Source: Cercophora sp. LCS_1 (taxonomy: Eukaryota > Ascomycota > Sordariomycetes > Sordariales > Lasiosphaeriaceae). Taken from it: a DNA stretch of 64,000 bases. The position numbers and the translations under genes are program-made. The stretch covers positions 1,240,001-1,304,000 of the forward strand of contig JAPZLL010000002.1 of the NCBI GenBank assembly GCA_036250225.1, written 5' to 3'. The notes beneath the pieces were generated by a model. It ran no database searches. It saw nothing but the letters and a program-made list of their open reading frames with translations, and was not told where the DNA came from. This document shows positions 1 to 11,867 of the stretch, in pieces (positions within the stretch are counted from its first letter, which is position 1; each line of letters opens with the position of its first letter).

Positions 1-706
1 GGCTGATGGGAAAGGCCGAATGGACGAGGGCTAGATCTGTGTCGTTTTGGGATTCCTCCGGGCACGAGACGCGGATGTCGAGGAAGCGGACGCCGTTGTC
101 CAGTTGGGTTCGCACCGAAACGGCTTGGCATCGCACTGAGGGAAGTGCCGTGTGGTGGGTTGGCGAGTTGTGGGTACCGGGGATGGAGAGGGAGGAGATG
201 GGCAGGGTGGATGGGAGCTCGGCCATCCAGCGGGCTAGGGAGGCAGATGAGAGGATGGTGAGGTATGAAGCGCGTGGTAGGTAGATGACGGTGTATTCCC
301 GGGTTGTTGGGTCTGGGGATTCGTGGCGCATGACGAGGGATTGGGGGGTCGTGCCGGGGAAGGTTGCGATATAGCGGTGGTTTGTCCCGGGACTTATGAA
401 GGTTAAACGGAGTTGCTCCTTAGTATGGGGATCGGGGGCCGCTATCGAGGTTGTGAATTCAGAGAACGGCGGGAGGGCGGCACCCGCGATCGTCTCTTTG
501 CCATTGGAGGTTGGGGCCGGGGGCTCCGGGGTGGTGTTACGAGAGCCGAAAATCTTGGAGAAGAAGCCCGGTGAATTTGGCTTGGTAATGAGCCGCTCGG
601 CTTCGGTGAGTTCGAGAGGGGTGATGGTTAGATTTCGGACAGTGATGTTGCCCATGTTTTCGGGAGGGAGGTAGATAGGGTGCGGAGTGCTTGTGACGAT
701 ACCCAT
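1..706 (-). CDS. PLC-like phosphodiesterase (PI-PLC X-domain type), 3' part cut off by window edge
   Basis: An open frame runs on the minus strand from an ATG at 706 to the window edge without a stop, giving the first 235 codons. The N-terminal half is not diagnostic. From about residue 175 it reads SISSLSIPGTHNS-type sequence, then a QLDNGVRFLDIRV-type block. This is the start of the X domain of bacterial-type phosphatidylinositol-specific phospholipase C and related phosphodiesterases: the His of PGTHNS is the expected general base, and the D-I-R strand follows. Family knowledge: these enzymes cleave phosphoinositide or GPI-type phosphodiesters using two His residues; the second His lies outside the window. 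No signal peptide is visible. The fungal members of this class are mostly uncharacterised, so the substrate is unknown. I see no intron in the visible part. Confidence 0.8.
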   Translation of the reverse strand, partial: MGIVTSTPHPIYLPPENMGNITVRNLTITPLELTEAERLITKPNSPGFFSKIFGSRNTTPEPPAPTSNGKETIAGAALPPFSEFTTSIAAPDPHTKEQLRLTFISPGTNHRYIATFPGTTPQSLVMRHESPDPTTREYTVIYLPRASYLTILSSASLARWMAELPSTLPISSLSIPGTHNSPTHHTALPSVRCQAVSVRTQLDNGVRFLDIRVSCPEESQNDTDLALVHSAFPIS

Positions 707-2711
707 TTTTGCGGTTCTCTCGGAAAATGATCGCCTGTTTTGCTCGCTCTTGCCGTTTGTGAATAGAGTTTGAGTGCGTTGGAACGTTGCGGTCACGATT
801 ACGCCAAGGTTAAGTATGGGAGGGTAGTTGTGACGGCCAGCTTGACAAGGCGTTAGCGCGGCATCAGTGAGACATGAAGACACGCTCTCCGCAAGCACTG
901 GTGGATCAAGAACGCCAATCGTGGTGAAACAAACAGATAAGACACTCTTGATTCCAATTGGCCCGTATTGAGCAGTTAATGTGCTGTTGGTCCTGAGAAA
1001 GAGTCAAGCCGCGAGTGAGGCTCAAATAGTCTAACGCGTTTCGCTAAGAGACTGACGTTGACTCAAGCTTCACCTTGGTGAACAAGAGCGACTACCACTG
1101 TGGCGACGGCGCCAAGTTGCTTACATAACATTTGTCTGGCAGGGATTATCGGTGCCCCTTTCTGGACCTCGATGGCACGACGAATTATTCGAGGCATCTG
1201 ACATCAGTGATACCTAAGTCCTTGCTATGTCCATTTGGGATTTGTTGTTGCCTTGTGTTACTAGCAGTCATTCATCAGTTAGACGGATTGTTCCCAGCCC
1301 TTCTACCGCGCATACCCACCAGGGCTTCTAGATGAAAACCAGAGGCGACATCAGGTCAGTTTGATCCGTTCAGTGGGGAAGTCAGTGAGCGGTGGCGCTT
1401 AGATGACAGTGGTACCTTTGCGGATTTATCTTTATGAAACGGGCTATTCTTGGGTTTTCTCGCTCGCTCCCGTAAGTACCCCGAGCCCAGGGGCCGGTCC
1501 TCAATCTCGGACATATGCCTCGGGTGTCCCTGCCAAGGGCAATGGAGAATGCTTGACTAGACAAGCAACGGGCTCGCTTTCGCCTCCGCATGGAAGGCCA
1601 GTAGCTAAGCCTGAGAGGAGTTTTGGTATCGCGTGGTGGACACGATGTCAACCTGCGGGGTAAACTTATTTTCCGCGATCCCGTTCTCCCGCTACCTCCC
1701 AGTAACAACGACGTTGCTTGGCGAGCAATGAGAAAGAAATCGATATACTATCAAGGTGGCCGCAGGAGCATTCCCTGTCGTGGATGTCGAGAAGCCGGGA
1801 CGGCGGAAGAAGAAGCCTGCTCAATATAGTTACCCCACTGGCATTTCTGTTCACAGTCAACTCCGGTAGAAACCTGGACCACGAATCACCCTTGTTGCCC
1901 CGCAATATTTCCGAGCAGTATAAAAATGGAATTTCGCTACCGAGTCCGTGACGATTCGAAAATGGATAACCGCAGCGATTCCAGAGTGTGCTGGCTGTGA
2001 AGGGTCATCTATCATGTCCGAGAGTGAACCGACAAATAAGAAGCGCCGCGGCGTCTGGTTCCGGTTAATTCTGGGCCTATTTTTCACTCCAAGATATCCA
2101 GCTACGTATTGGGACTATGTTGGACCCGCGTCAGCTTAGAAGAAGAATACATATCGCGAAGCTGATCCTCGCGGACGGTGGTCGGTGCCAGTACGCTGGC
2201 GCTCCTCCCACCACGATATCTCCCGGTGCATTTTATCCTGCCTCTTCCCGGCACTGAGCATGCCGTGCAGGAAAATGTTAATGAATGACGCCCCCGTCGG
2301 GTCCGAGACGGTTCAAGCAAGCTCCCGCGACACCACCCTCGGCAAGCAAATCCCTTCGGCTCCGCGCAGGTAAGAAATGCCAAGTGTCTATGGTACTCCC
2401 GCCGACCACTCGCGGCGGGGAGGCGGCGACCTGGCGTGAATCTCGAGATGCCTTGATCGGACGTCCGTGAGGCGGCTGTTCACGCGCGGTTGGACGATAC
2501 CTGGATAAATTCGATTTCCAATTTCAGCATCGGGGAGCGGCCCTGTAAACACCAAATCCTATATCGATTCCGTCGTGGGAGCTTCGGGTGTAAGCAATGG
2601 AGGCCTGGGAACGGGTCTATAAGAATGCTGCTCGCTGGGTGAACTGGCCTGATCTGTTGCTCTGAACTGTTCATCACTCCAGCTTCAACCACAGAAGACC
2701 CAGAACACACG
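707..2711. other. Intergenic region between divergent genes (about 2.0 kb)
   Basis: It separates the minus-strand phosphodiesterase gene from the plus-strand secreted-protein gene, so it should hold both promoters. Several short overlapping ORFs occur (for example around 1400-1900) but none has recognisable protein sequence or splice structure. A TATA-like TATAAAA sits near 1919, far from either start, and is not assigned. I see no tRNA, 5S rRNA or repeat. Confidence 0.6.
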
Positions 2712-3239
2712 ATGCGCTTCGCCCTCGTCGCCGCCGCCTTTGCGGGCTCTGCATTGGCCATCCCATCCCTTGGCTCCCTCTCGCTGCCGTCGTTCCTCAA
2801 CAGGCGGGCTGACTGCCTGACCGACGCCGAGGCTAAGGAGATTGTCGACATCTATGTCCGGCTGATCGCAAACTACCAAGACGAAGATTGCGAAAAGTAC
2901 TGTGCCGACAGCTTCGTGGACCGGTCTGATAGCATCAACACTTTCATCTTCAAGCCGCTCGGCGACCCCACGTTTGCTACCAAGAAAATCTTCATGGAGG
3001 CGCAAGGCTCGAACCCACCGTTTCCCGTCGTGGTCGACTCCATCGACGCTGTTGCATGCAAGTCCATCGGCCTTCGTTGGCACGCAACCTTTGGCGCTGC
3101 CAACCTCCCCAGCAGGGGCATCACCCTTATCGGCACTACCAAGGAGAAGGGCTACTGGCAGATCACGAGCCTCGACCTTGAGTTCAACAGTCTTATCTGG
3201 CTGCGTAATATGGGCGGTAACTATACCTGGGAAGGCTAA
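2712..3239 (+). CDS. Small secreted NTF2-like protein
   Basis: This is an intronless 175-residue protein. It starts with a clear signal peptide (MRFALVAAAFAGSALA, cleavage expected after Ala16), a short Ser/Leu-rich spacer, then a single compact domain from about residue 33 to the end. The domain opens with LTDAEAKEIVDIYVRLI and ends in a W-x-I-T-S-L-D-L-E-F strand. The predicted helix then alternating-strand pattern, and the overall look, fit the fungal secreted NTF2-like family. Four Cys residues (near 35, 59, 63 and 115) could form two disulphides. The fold often binds a small hydrophobic ligand, but nothing here fixes a substrate. Proteins of this size and type are frequent in fungal secretomes and are sometimes listed as effector candidates; that is inference only. 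The start is chosen because the signal peptide begins there. Confidence 0.75.
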   Translation: MRFALVAAAFAGSALAIPSLGSLSLPSFLNRRADCLTDAEAKEIVDIYVRLIANYQDEDCEKYCADSFVDRSDSINTFIFKPLGDPTFATKKIFMEAQGSNPPFPVVVDSIDAVACKSIGLRWHATFGAANLPSRGITLIGTTKEKGYWQITSLDLEFNSLIWLRNMGGNYTWEG

Positions 3240-5087
3240 ATGCGATGAGAGAAACGTGCAGGGATATTGTCCACCGGTCAGCACACAGGAGGGGCACATT
3301 TTCAGGTGTGAAAAGAATGTACACAGTTGGAGCGGAGTAATAGAGTTGTACATAGGGGGTTTCGGACAAGAAGTGATGTTTGCCAGTAACAGCCCTTTGC
3401 AGTTGCTCTTTGTGATATAAGCAGTCTATTGCACTTACCAAGCCTGTCATTGACATAAGCCGCAACGTCGCGTTTTGAGGGGCCGTTACGAGCTTCATGG
3501 TCGGTGCTCAAGGATCGTGTCGTCAAATCGAAAATGCTTCCGAGTTTGTGGTAAGATTAGTGATTGTGTTAACCTGGCCCGGTTAGGCGTGGGGCGGTGA
3601 TGGAGGAAAAGCCTCCGAGTTGACTGATGGGTTCTAGGTCTTCTCGACGTTCACAAGGCTGCAGCCTCCACAGGGCTGATCGACCTCACCAAGTCGCTTG
3701 ACAGCCCCAGCCAAGACATCGTGCCGAGAAACAGTCCGTTGCTGTTGTGAACATTTTCCCACATATGTCGCCACCGCGTGACGGTTACACAGCCTCTCTT
3801 GTCTGGAATCTATGGTAGCACTGTGTTGCTAGAGACGACGAGACAGCACTGGCAAGGAGGAGGAATGCGTGTCTTCGGCCTCGGTTAGCTCACCTATCAA
3901 GAGTGTTGTACTGTGCGCGCCACACAGAAGTGGCTAGCTGTGGTTTCGTGGCACCGATGGGCTGGAAAGGCTGAGATGCCGTTTCCAGCATGCGCCGACG
4001 GCTTGCATTATGGCGCGCATGCGATGGGTATGATTCGGTGGCTGTGATGGCAATGCGGAAAGCTGCCCGAGAGGACAGACTTGGATGGAATACATATTGT
4101 TTGACGCGTCATTCCTCTTCCATTCGATATCGTCGCGCCTTCTTCGCACAGAAACCTAGAAAAGAGGGTCGTCTGCAATACACACTGTATTCACAACTTC
4201 GGTTTGGCGATCAGTATGCGTAGGCGTTTGCTCATCCGCACAGGCTGTGGAGCTCTGTTCTTCCATCACCGGAAAACTATCAAGATGCTGACAGAGTGAG
4301 AACTGTAAAATGGAAGCGTTCGAAGGGCGCTGCCGTCCCTGAACCCCAAGAGCTCCCGCGTCCGAGGTTGCTGGCCCAAGAGCAGGGGCAAGCCCCTGAA
4401 AGCCGTTGACACACTGTGCGCATGCAAAGACGGCCCCTAGCAAGTGGCGCTTGAATCCCGCTGGAACCCGTTTTGCACTGCTCATTGGCTGCATTGCATT
4501 CCAGCCAATTGACAGGCGGCTCGAGTCCCTCATCTAATTTGAAGGGTGATGCTCCCACACCAAACGGAGGGCATCTTCAGGGACCATTCCCAGTTTCCCA
4601 GCTGTGAGGTTACTTCAGCCTTCGGCGATCGTGAAATGTCTCCGCTGTTGCGGTCATGAGTGGCAGGATGATTGGCAAGATAATGTTGGACTGGCTTGTG
4701 CGGGCTGGGTCACGCACGAAATCGCCTGTCAGAGATTTACCAAATGTGGGCGAAAGGGGGAAGGTTTCATTAGAAGTCGTGCGGGTAAGGCGCACCGAGA
4801 GTGCCTGGGCGTCAAATGCTTGGCATGTACGGACACTTTCGTGGTGGATGCCGTCTTGGATCTCCCGTCCCTCTCTCGCCCTTGTCTTTTTCTCGTATCG
4901 TCGCATCCTTCCGTCTCAAACTCACCCTACCTTAACCTTCTGTCCTCCTCAACCGCGGTTTGTCCTTCCAGCCGCAGCCACTCCTTTACATATACTCGCT
5001 CGTTTGCCCATCTGAGGATCTACGCACCCTCCCTTTCGCCCACACCCAGTCTCTCGTTTCGTGTAGCAGGCACAGTCAATCGTCAAC
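3240..5087. other. Intergenic region upstream of the Kre9-like gene (about 1.85 kb)
   Basis: No gene is supported. The last 200 bases before 5088 are strongly C/T-rich on the plus strand (long runs of TCTCGCCC, CTTTT and CCTCC type), as is usual for the leader and core promoter of a highly expressed fungal gene. A 236-codon open frame at 4604-5314 runs through this leader and out of frame into the next gene; it has no protein-like features. Confidence 0.6.
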
Positions 5088-5814
5088 ATGCGTTACTCCA
5101 TTGCCGCCATTCTCGCCCTCGCGAGCTCTGCGCTCGCCCAAACTGCCGGTTTCGCCGTCCTCACGAAGCCTGCGACAGGCGAGAAGGTGCCCGCCGGCGA
5201 GACTTATACTGTTGTGTGGACGCCCAACCCCAAGTGGACTGGTCCTGTCACTCTTACCTTGATGGGCGGCGTCGACAACACCAAGCTCCAGCTTCTCGAC
5301 CCGATTGCCAGTAAGTTTGTTCCCGGGCCGCCGGACCTCGGTATATCGGGATAGCCACTGATACTTGACCGCAGAGGGCGTTGATGGTGACTCTGGCTCG
5401 TACGAGTGGGATGTTCCCAAGTCGTTGGGCAAGCAGAACATCTACGGCATCAAGCTCAGCTGGGACGAAGACCCCGAGAATACTTACCAGTACTCTTTCC
5501 CGTTCTCTATTACCGGTGGCGGCCTTGGCAACGACGACACCACCTCCGGCACCGCAGCTCCCACCAGTGGCTCAGGCAGCGCGAGCGCGACTGGCTCCGG
5601 CACGACCAGGCCCATTCCCACCTCGACCCCGTCTAGCAACATCTCGACGACGGCCCGCGGCCAGAGCACCTTCAGCCTCGTTCCCTCGCAGACTTCCGCC
5701 TCCACATCTCCTACCGCTGCTACAACCACCGCCGCAACCGGTAATGCTGCCCCTACTATTGGCAGCACCCTCGCCCTTTTCGGCGGTCTTGCCATGGCTG
5801 TCTTCGCTCTCTAA
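5088..5814 (+). CDS. Kre9/Knh1-type Ser/Thr-rich GPI-anchored cell-wall protein
   Basis: Two exons, 5088-5310 and 5375-5814, joined across a 64-nt intron (GTAAGT donor, CGCAG acceptor), give 220 residues. Domains in order: signal peptide (MRYSIAAILALASSALAQ); a beta-sandwich domain at about 20-115 containing the pattern F-x-V-L-T-K-P...G-E-T-Y-T-V-V-W and a Y-x-F-x-I end strand, as in the Kre9/Knh1 N-terminal family; a Ser/Thr/Ala-rich stretch at about 120-195 likely to be heavily O-glycosylated; and a C-terminal hydrophobic tail (LALFGGLAMAVFAL) that looks like a GPI-attachment signal. Family role: cell-surface proteins connected with beta-1,6-glucan and wall assembly; the yeast proteins lack the anchor, so the exact role here is inferred. 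The pyrimidine-rich leader suggests strong expression. Confidence 0.85.
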
Positions 5815-7042
5815 GGGTGTCAATTTGTCCAGCGTCTGGGTTGATTTGTTTCATTCGGCTACCGCGGTCAGATAATCGCATAATTGGTTGGCAAAAGGAA
5901 GAACGAGATCAGGCATTGGGTGTACCGGGTCTGTTTGATAGATACCATGTCGGTTTTAATGTATTTGTTGTTGATCATTGAACAAGACAATGCAGAACTT
6001 TCCTGGTGCATTTTGTGCTCTGCGACGGTCGTAAGCTGCTCTACAATCTGTATTCCTCTAGGGAGCACGGAGTTTGGTGCATGACGCTGCCTCGGAGATC
6101 GTGCCAGGTTTCCCTTTCAAATGCGACGAGGATCGTTGTTCGACATCTTTCTGGGAACCCCCTTCACAGGCTGGGTTGTTATTATTGGATGTGAAGATGC
6201 CAAATAAAGCGGCTAACATTTGCCAGACATTCGAGACACAGTGGTAAAGAAGAGTGACACTGCGATGTTGTTCATCTGATTAGTCACTTGCGTTCTGGAT
6301 GATATGATGAATGTGCAGGAACTTGAACCTGACATGCATTCTATCTGTAACTTCAATGTATTGCGTAAAAGGGGCTGTTGGTATGGATGACCTGCGGTTA
6401 ATCTATACCGGTGGTGCGGAAGACTGCAACTCGCAACCCCAAGGCCGTGCAAACACCCCTCCTCACGATTTCCGTACGCAGTAGCTTCAGTCTCATCCTA
6501 GCACAATCACATGTTTGTGGTTTGTTTGACCAAAATCGCTCGTTATCACCTTGCGGCTCACTTGATTAGATTACAGATTTTGTTTCTGGGAAAGAGTTCG
6601 GGAACGTCCGAGGTGCCTTGCATCGCGTCCCACGCGGACAAATCAGAAACGCAACAGCTGGCAGATGCATTTCCAACCCTCTTGGGAGATCCTAAGCTGG
6701 AGGCGGTGAGTTTGCTGGTTAGGCTTGAGACAGAAGTGCGGGGCATGACAAGGACCTGATGTCCAGTGACTTGATTTTTGGTTGTTCCAAAGAGAGGGCG
6801 CCCGTACCAGCTACGCGCTAAGTGCTGCACCCTTGGAGGACAGCGGGAGACGACCCACACAAAATTGAATTGCCCCTCTCCCCACGACTCCAGTGACTGA
6901 ACTTCGTTCTTCAGCCGGACCAATTTCACTAACTTGGACCTCTTCTCCCCAAGCTGTCTTTCCTCTACTGCGCTGCGCGCTCACCACTCCGCTCTGCTTC
7001 CGAACATTCTCATTACCTCCTCACCCCCAGAATCGCGTCAAG
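5815..7042. other. Intergenic region: Kre9-like 3' side and alpha-tubulin promoter
   Basis: About 1.2 kb without a supported gene. Short ORFs on both strands have no recognisable sequence. The last 100 bases before 7043 are C/T-rich with CTCACC and CCTCC blocks, typical of a fungal 5' leader. I see no repeat or RNA gene. Confidence 0.6.
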
Positions 7043-8937
7043 ATGAGAGGCGAGGTATGTTTAAGACACCATCTACTTTCGTTTCCGGGTGCATGATACC
7101 CGTCCCGTCAACTGCCTCAGGTTCTCGGCCCCTATTCCATGCAGTTGCCGGCGATGGATACCACCGCGAGCAAGCGACGCGATGTTGTCAACACTGCTAC
7201 TGGGTGTCGGATTGAGAGCCTCACCACTCAGTTCGAATGCTTGGACGCGATTATACCAAGTTCATGAGGTCTATCTTCCCGTCCCGAGCAAGTGGCTGGG
7301 ACGGGAGCTTAATATTTATTTAGATCAAGGTTCTTTCTCAACTCATTGGGGATGCCCCTTCTCTCTCGCATCCAGCACTGCGCTCCCGAGACATCGCAAG
7401 GCTAACCCCAATCTCAACAGATTCTTCACCTTCACCTGGGCCAGGCTGGTACCCAGCTCGGCAACAGCGCCTGGGAACTGTGAGGTCTCACCGCTTCCTT
7501 ATCGATACGTCCAACTCGGCTAACCCCAACATCGCAGTTACCTCCTTGAGCATGGTCTCGGAGCAGATGGTCGTCCCGACCCTAATATCAAGGACATCGG
7601 CGACGGTGGCTCTTTCGAGACCTTCTTCACTGAGACGAGCAATGGCAAACATGTTCCGCGATCCATCTTTGTTGATCTCGACCCCTCCCCGATTGACGAG
7701 ATCCGCACTGGCGCCTATCGCCAGCTGTTCCACCCCGAGCTTCTCATCAGCGGCAAGGAGGATGCTGCCAACAACTATGCCCGTGGCCACTACACCATCG
7801 GCAAGGAGATGGCTGACAGTGTGATTGACCGCATCCGCCGCGTCGCTGGTACGTCTCCGTCCCCCAGCTCAACAGAGCCCCAACAACTAACTCGGCGCCA
7901 GACAACTGCAACTCTCTTCAGGGTTTCCTCATTTTCCACTCGTTCGGTGGTGGTACCGGCTCCGGTTTCGGTGCTCTGCTCCTCGAGCGCCTTGCTACTG
8001 ACTACGGCAAGAAGTGCAAGCTCGAGTTTGCCGTCTACCCCGCCCCTCGAGTCTCGACCGCCGTTGTTGAGCCCTACAACGCTGTTCTCTCCACCCATAG
8101 CACGATCGAGAACTCCGACTGCACTTTCTTGGTTGACAACGAAGCTGTCTACGATATCTGCCGCAGGAACCTGGATATCCCCCGCCCCAGCTACGAGCAT
8201 CTCAACCGCCTGATTGCCCAGGTCGTGTCATCGATCACCTCGTCTCTGCGCTTCGATGGTGCTTTGAACGTTGATCTCAACGAGTTCCAGACCAACTTGG
8301 TCCCGTACCCTCGTATCCACTACCCTCTGATCAGCTACGCCCCTGTCATCTCTGCCGCCAAGAGCTCTCACGAGAGCTTTAAGGTTTCTGAGTTGACCTT
8401 CCAGTGTAAGTTGAGGTGCTGCCTTTTACCGAGCTATTTAGCTGACAAGTTCCAGGCTTCGAGCCTAACAATCAGATGGTGGTCTGCGACCCCCGTAACG
8501 GCAAGTACATGGCCGTTGCTCTTCTGTACCGTGGTGACGTCGTTCCCCGCGACTGCAGTGCTGCTGCCGCTGCCATCAAGGCTAAGGCATCGTTCAACCT
8601 GGTCGAGTGGTGCCCCACTGGCTTCAAGATTGGTATCAACTACCAGAAGCCTGTTGCGGTCCCCACCGCTTCGCCCTCGGACGGTGGCCTCGCCTCGGTC
8701 GACCGTTCTGTCTCGATGCTTTCCAACACCACGGCCATCGCCGAGGCTTGGTCGCGTCTGGACTACAAGTTCGACCTCATGTACAGCAAGCGTGCCTTCG
8801 TCCACTGGTACGTTGGTGAGGGTATGGAGGAGGGCGAGTTCAGCGAGGCCCGTGAGGATCTCGCCGCGCTCGAGAAGGACTACGAGGAGGTTGCTGCCGA
8901 CTCCACCGATGCGGATGACGGCGAGGCCGAGTATTAA
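7043..8937 (+). CDS. tubA: Alpha-tubulin
   Basis: Five exons read in frame: 7043-7054, 7421-7479, 7538-7848, 7902-8405 and 8456-8937, giving 455 residues. The first exon holds only four codons (Met-Arg-Gly-Glu) and is followed by a 366-nt intron; the other introns are 50-58 nt. The joined protein shows HLGQAGTQLGNSAWELY at the N-terminus, the tubulin GTP-binding signature GGGTGSGFGALLLERL, the WCPTGFKIGINYQ block, and an acidic C-terminal tail ending GEAEY with the terminal Tyr typical of alpha-tubulins. It polymerises with beta-tubulin into microtubules for mitosis, nuclear movement and hyphal transport. The splice at 7479/7538 is fixed by frame: it restores E-L-Y-L-L-E-H-G, which is conserved in the family. 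Codon use is strongly C-ending, consistent with high expression. Confidence 0.97.
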
Positions 8938-9959
8938 ACGCTGTCCTGCGTTGTTGCGAACGATCTGATTACTAGCGAACGCGTGGTGTTGGAAGGCAGA
9001 TAACTGGCTCTGGCTTTCTCCTTGGCAGAGAACATACCCCCCAGTCTGTATAGTGGTTTCCTACATGGGAGCGATTAGTCCATGTTGATGATGAAGCAAT
9101 TACCCCTTTTCAGTAACTCCCCCTTTTTTTTCTTCTACGTCGTATTTTCCTGACGGTAATCTGGATGGCGGGCCGGGTGGATCCAAAAGGCGAACGGTGG
9201 CAATCCCCTAGAGATCTTGTTTTGCGATAAGACGAGTTTTGTAACTGGGAGAAGGATATAGTCTCGTGTGCCTTTTTGACAACCAGGTCTCTAGATAGGT
9301 ATCTGATGATACGGTATTGTAGAGAAATCTGAGCACTGTGAATGCCACACTGTACACAGAAGGTTGAGACACCATTCCCATACCAGAAGGGTGATCCGTG
9401 TTGGTAACACGAAATGAAATAGCTTGCGCCACAAATCCCAGAATTTTTATTTCGAGGAGTCGTTCGCCAATGTGCGTAGCTGACCTCAGCGCTCTGCGCA
9501 CTTAATCAGTTGGAAGCATCCCTTGACGTTGAATCACCCTTGTTCTAGTTAGTTGTCAAAGCCAGTTGAAATATCAGAAATTCAGAAACCAGGTTTCTTT
9601 TAGCAGGCTCACCAAGTTCCTGTGGGGGCCGCTAGAAAAGGGAGCTGTTCAGTGACAAAGGGATTCTGACCAGCCAATTGCACAGAGAGGCTGCAGCTGC
9701 CCCTCCAAAAATTCACTGCCAAAGCTGCCCCACGTTGGGGGGTGCTCCTCCTGTGGCCGGAACTGTACTAGCGCGGCTACACGTGATTTTGACATCCCAC
9801 AGTCCACACGAATCGAGACGGCGCAAAAAATTGGCCCTGACTGCGGGGCACGGATCGTGAAAGAGCCCCCCGGGACTTGCAGTGTTGAAGGAGCCTGACG
9901 ACGAGAAACTAAACTTTCGCCCGCAGCACCACTGATCCCGTGTTCACCAAACATCCAAC
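8938..9959. other. Intergenic region between tubA and eif3m (about 1.0 kb)
   Basis: It contains the tubulin 3' end (T-rich run near 9121-9134) and the eIF3m promoter. No gene, RNA or repeat is supported. Confidence 0.6.
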
Positions 9960-11296
9960 ATGGCGTCCCCACAGCTGATTTTCGTCGATGGCACGTTTGC
10001 CGAGTTGGCCCAGGAAATGGCCGACTACATCCAGATCGGCGACCAGGTGAAGCCGTTCCTCGAGAAGGAGCAGAACGAGGAGGCACTCCAGGCCATCGTC
10101 AAGGCCTCAAACTTTCTCAATTCCGTACCCGAGAAGGAGTTCACCGCCGCATACAACCTTCTCATCCATCTCGTTCTGCAGGCGAAGGAACCCAAAAAGT
10201 ACCTCCCAACCGTCTGCGGCAACCTCCTCAAGCCGATCACATCCTCCCCAACACACGGCTTCACACTCGCCTCAGGCGCCCTCAGCACGATTTTCAACCT
10301 CCTCGAAGTCAAGAACCCATTGCGCTACAATGTGTTCCTGCAGATTGTCCGCTTTCTCAGGCAACACGGTCAATTCGAGCTGATGAAGCCCCGCCTCAAG
10401 AACTTGGACTTGTGGTTTGAAGAGTGGGAGACAGACGAGGACGACCAGCGGAAGCTTTTGGTCGAGGTTTCCGATGCTGCCGCAGAGTCTGGTGACGAGG
10501 AGTGAGTTCGACATATGCCCGTTGCTTTGAAAAACACTGACAGCTTTGTTCCAGGGAAGCGTATCACTACCTCCTTAAGGCGATCGGCACCTTCGACCGC
10601 GATGACCAAGAGGAGATTACATCCGAGGAAGCCCAAAAACTTGCCCTCAAAGCCGTCCGCTCCGCCATTTCATCACCAACTCGCTTCGACTTCCAGGACT
10701 TGCGTGCACTTCCCTCTGTTCAGGCCCTCAACGATTCTCACCCCGTCTACGCGCAGCTCCTCGATATTTTTACCGAACAAGACCTCGAGGACTACAATGA
10801 CTTCAGGGAGGAGCACGAGGGCTGGATCGAGAAGGAGAAACTCGATCACGAGAAGCTGCAGCGCAAGATGCGCCTTCTCACCTTTGCCAGTCTTGGTGCT
10901 AGCACGCCGAGCCGTGAGATCCCCTACGACAGCATTGTGAAGGCCCTTGCCATCACTCCCGAGGAGGTTGAGCTGTGGACCATCGACGTCATCCGTGCCG
11001 GTCTTGTTGAGGGTCGCCTTTCGCAGAGCAAGAGGGTCTTCCTTCTCCACCGCACCACCTACCGCGTCTTCGGCGAGAAGCAGTGGCGCGAGCTTGGAAC
11101 CCGTATCGACCAATACAAGGTTGTCGTTGACAGGCTTACGGCCGTTGTTCGCAAGGCACAGACAGATGTCGAGGCTCAGCGGGAACGGGAACAGCAAGAG
11201 GTGGAGCGCAAGTTGGCTGGCGTCGGTCTTGGTGGGCAGGGTGGTGGCGAGAGGCGCAGGGGGCCTCAAAAGCCGAGGACGGAGGATGACGATTAG
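9960..11296 (+). CDS. eif3m: Translation initiation factor eIF3 subunit m (PCI domain)
   Basis: Two exons, 9960-10501 and 10555-11296, are separated by a 53-nt intron (GTGAGT donor, TTCCAG acceptor) and give 427 residues. The N-terminal part is an all-helical repeat region (K-E-P-K-K-Y-L-P-T-V-C-G-N-L-L type helices). Residues about 220-385 form a PCI domain with the winged-helix end IPYDSIVKALAITPEEVELW and the following I-D-V-I-R-A-G-L-V-E-G-R-L block that is typical of eIF3m. The C-terminal tail is charged and Gln/Gly-rich. It is a structural subunit of the eIF3 complex that holds the 40S ribosome during start-site selection. The alternative PCI proteins (COP9 or proteasome lid subunits) fit less well because the D-R-L-T-A-V-V-R-K-A tail is eIF3m-like. 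Confidence 0.92.
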
Positions 11297-11867
11297 GGGA
11301 GATGGGTTGGTCTCTAGATCTTTTCATTTTCCCCCGATAGGTGGCTTCGCTGTTCCGGGGACTGGGCAAGAACGGAGAGGGAAAAGGGAAACAGTCAAAA
11401 TAGGCTCGTTACTGTCTTCCAACTTGCTTCTTTTCTAGCTCATGGGTTCTTAAGATATCCCCCGCACTGTTTTAGTAGAGGAGTGTGGCAAGATTTCTCT
11501 TGAAACAGGTACAGATCTGGGAGTTACGGCAATGACTTTCATGATAAAGACATGATTGTCGGTATGCATTGCGACGGAGGGAAAACGACGGGTTGTTCGC
11601 TGGGGATGAGAAACAGCGGGCCATGCGGAGGGCGTGTAATCCCTCCGAAGACACGGTAGACTTGGGAATGGGCCGTCAAGGTATTAGGTGATATTCCCCT
11701 TCCATGGCGTGGGTAGCTAGGAAAACACTACAATTATAGGTACTGACAAGAAGCTGAAGCGGAATCCAACTCGGTCAAACCTGCCTACCCGCATCTATTC
11801 CATGTTATCAATCCAAACAAGAGAACCCGCTTACCCATGCTCTTTGAACCACTAGTCTGTCTATCAT
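11297..11867. other. Convergent intergenic region, eif3m and UMP kinase 3' ends
   Basis: 571 bases between two genes that point at each other. It should hold both 3' UTRs and polyadenylation sites. No ORF with recognisable sequence, repeat or RNA gene. Confidence 0.6.

Noticed and set aside
4604..5314. 236-codon open frame overlapping the Kre9-like gene start
   Set aside because: Runs through a pyrimidine-rich leader and out of frame into the real exon 1.
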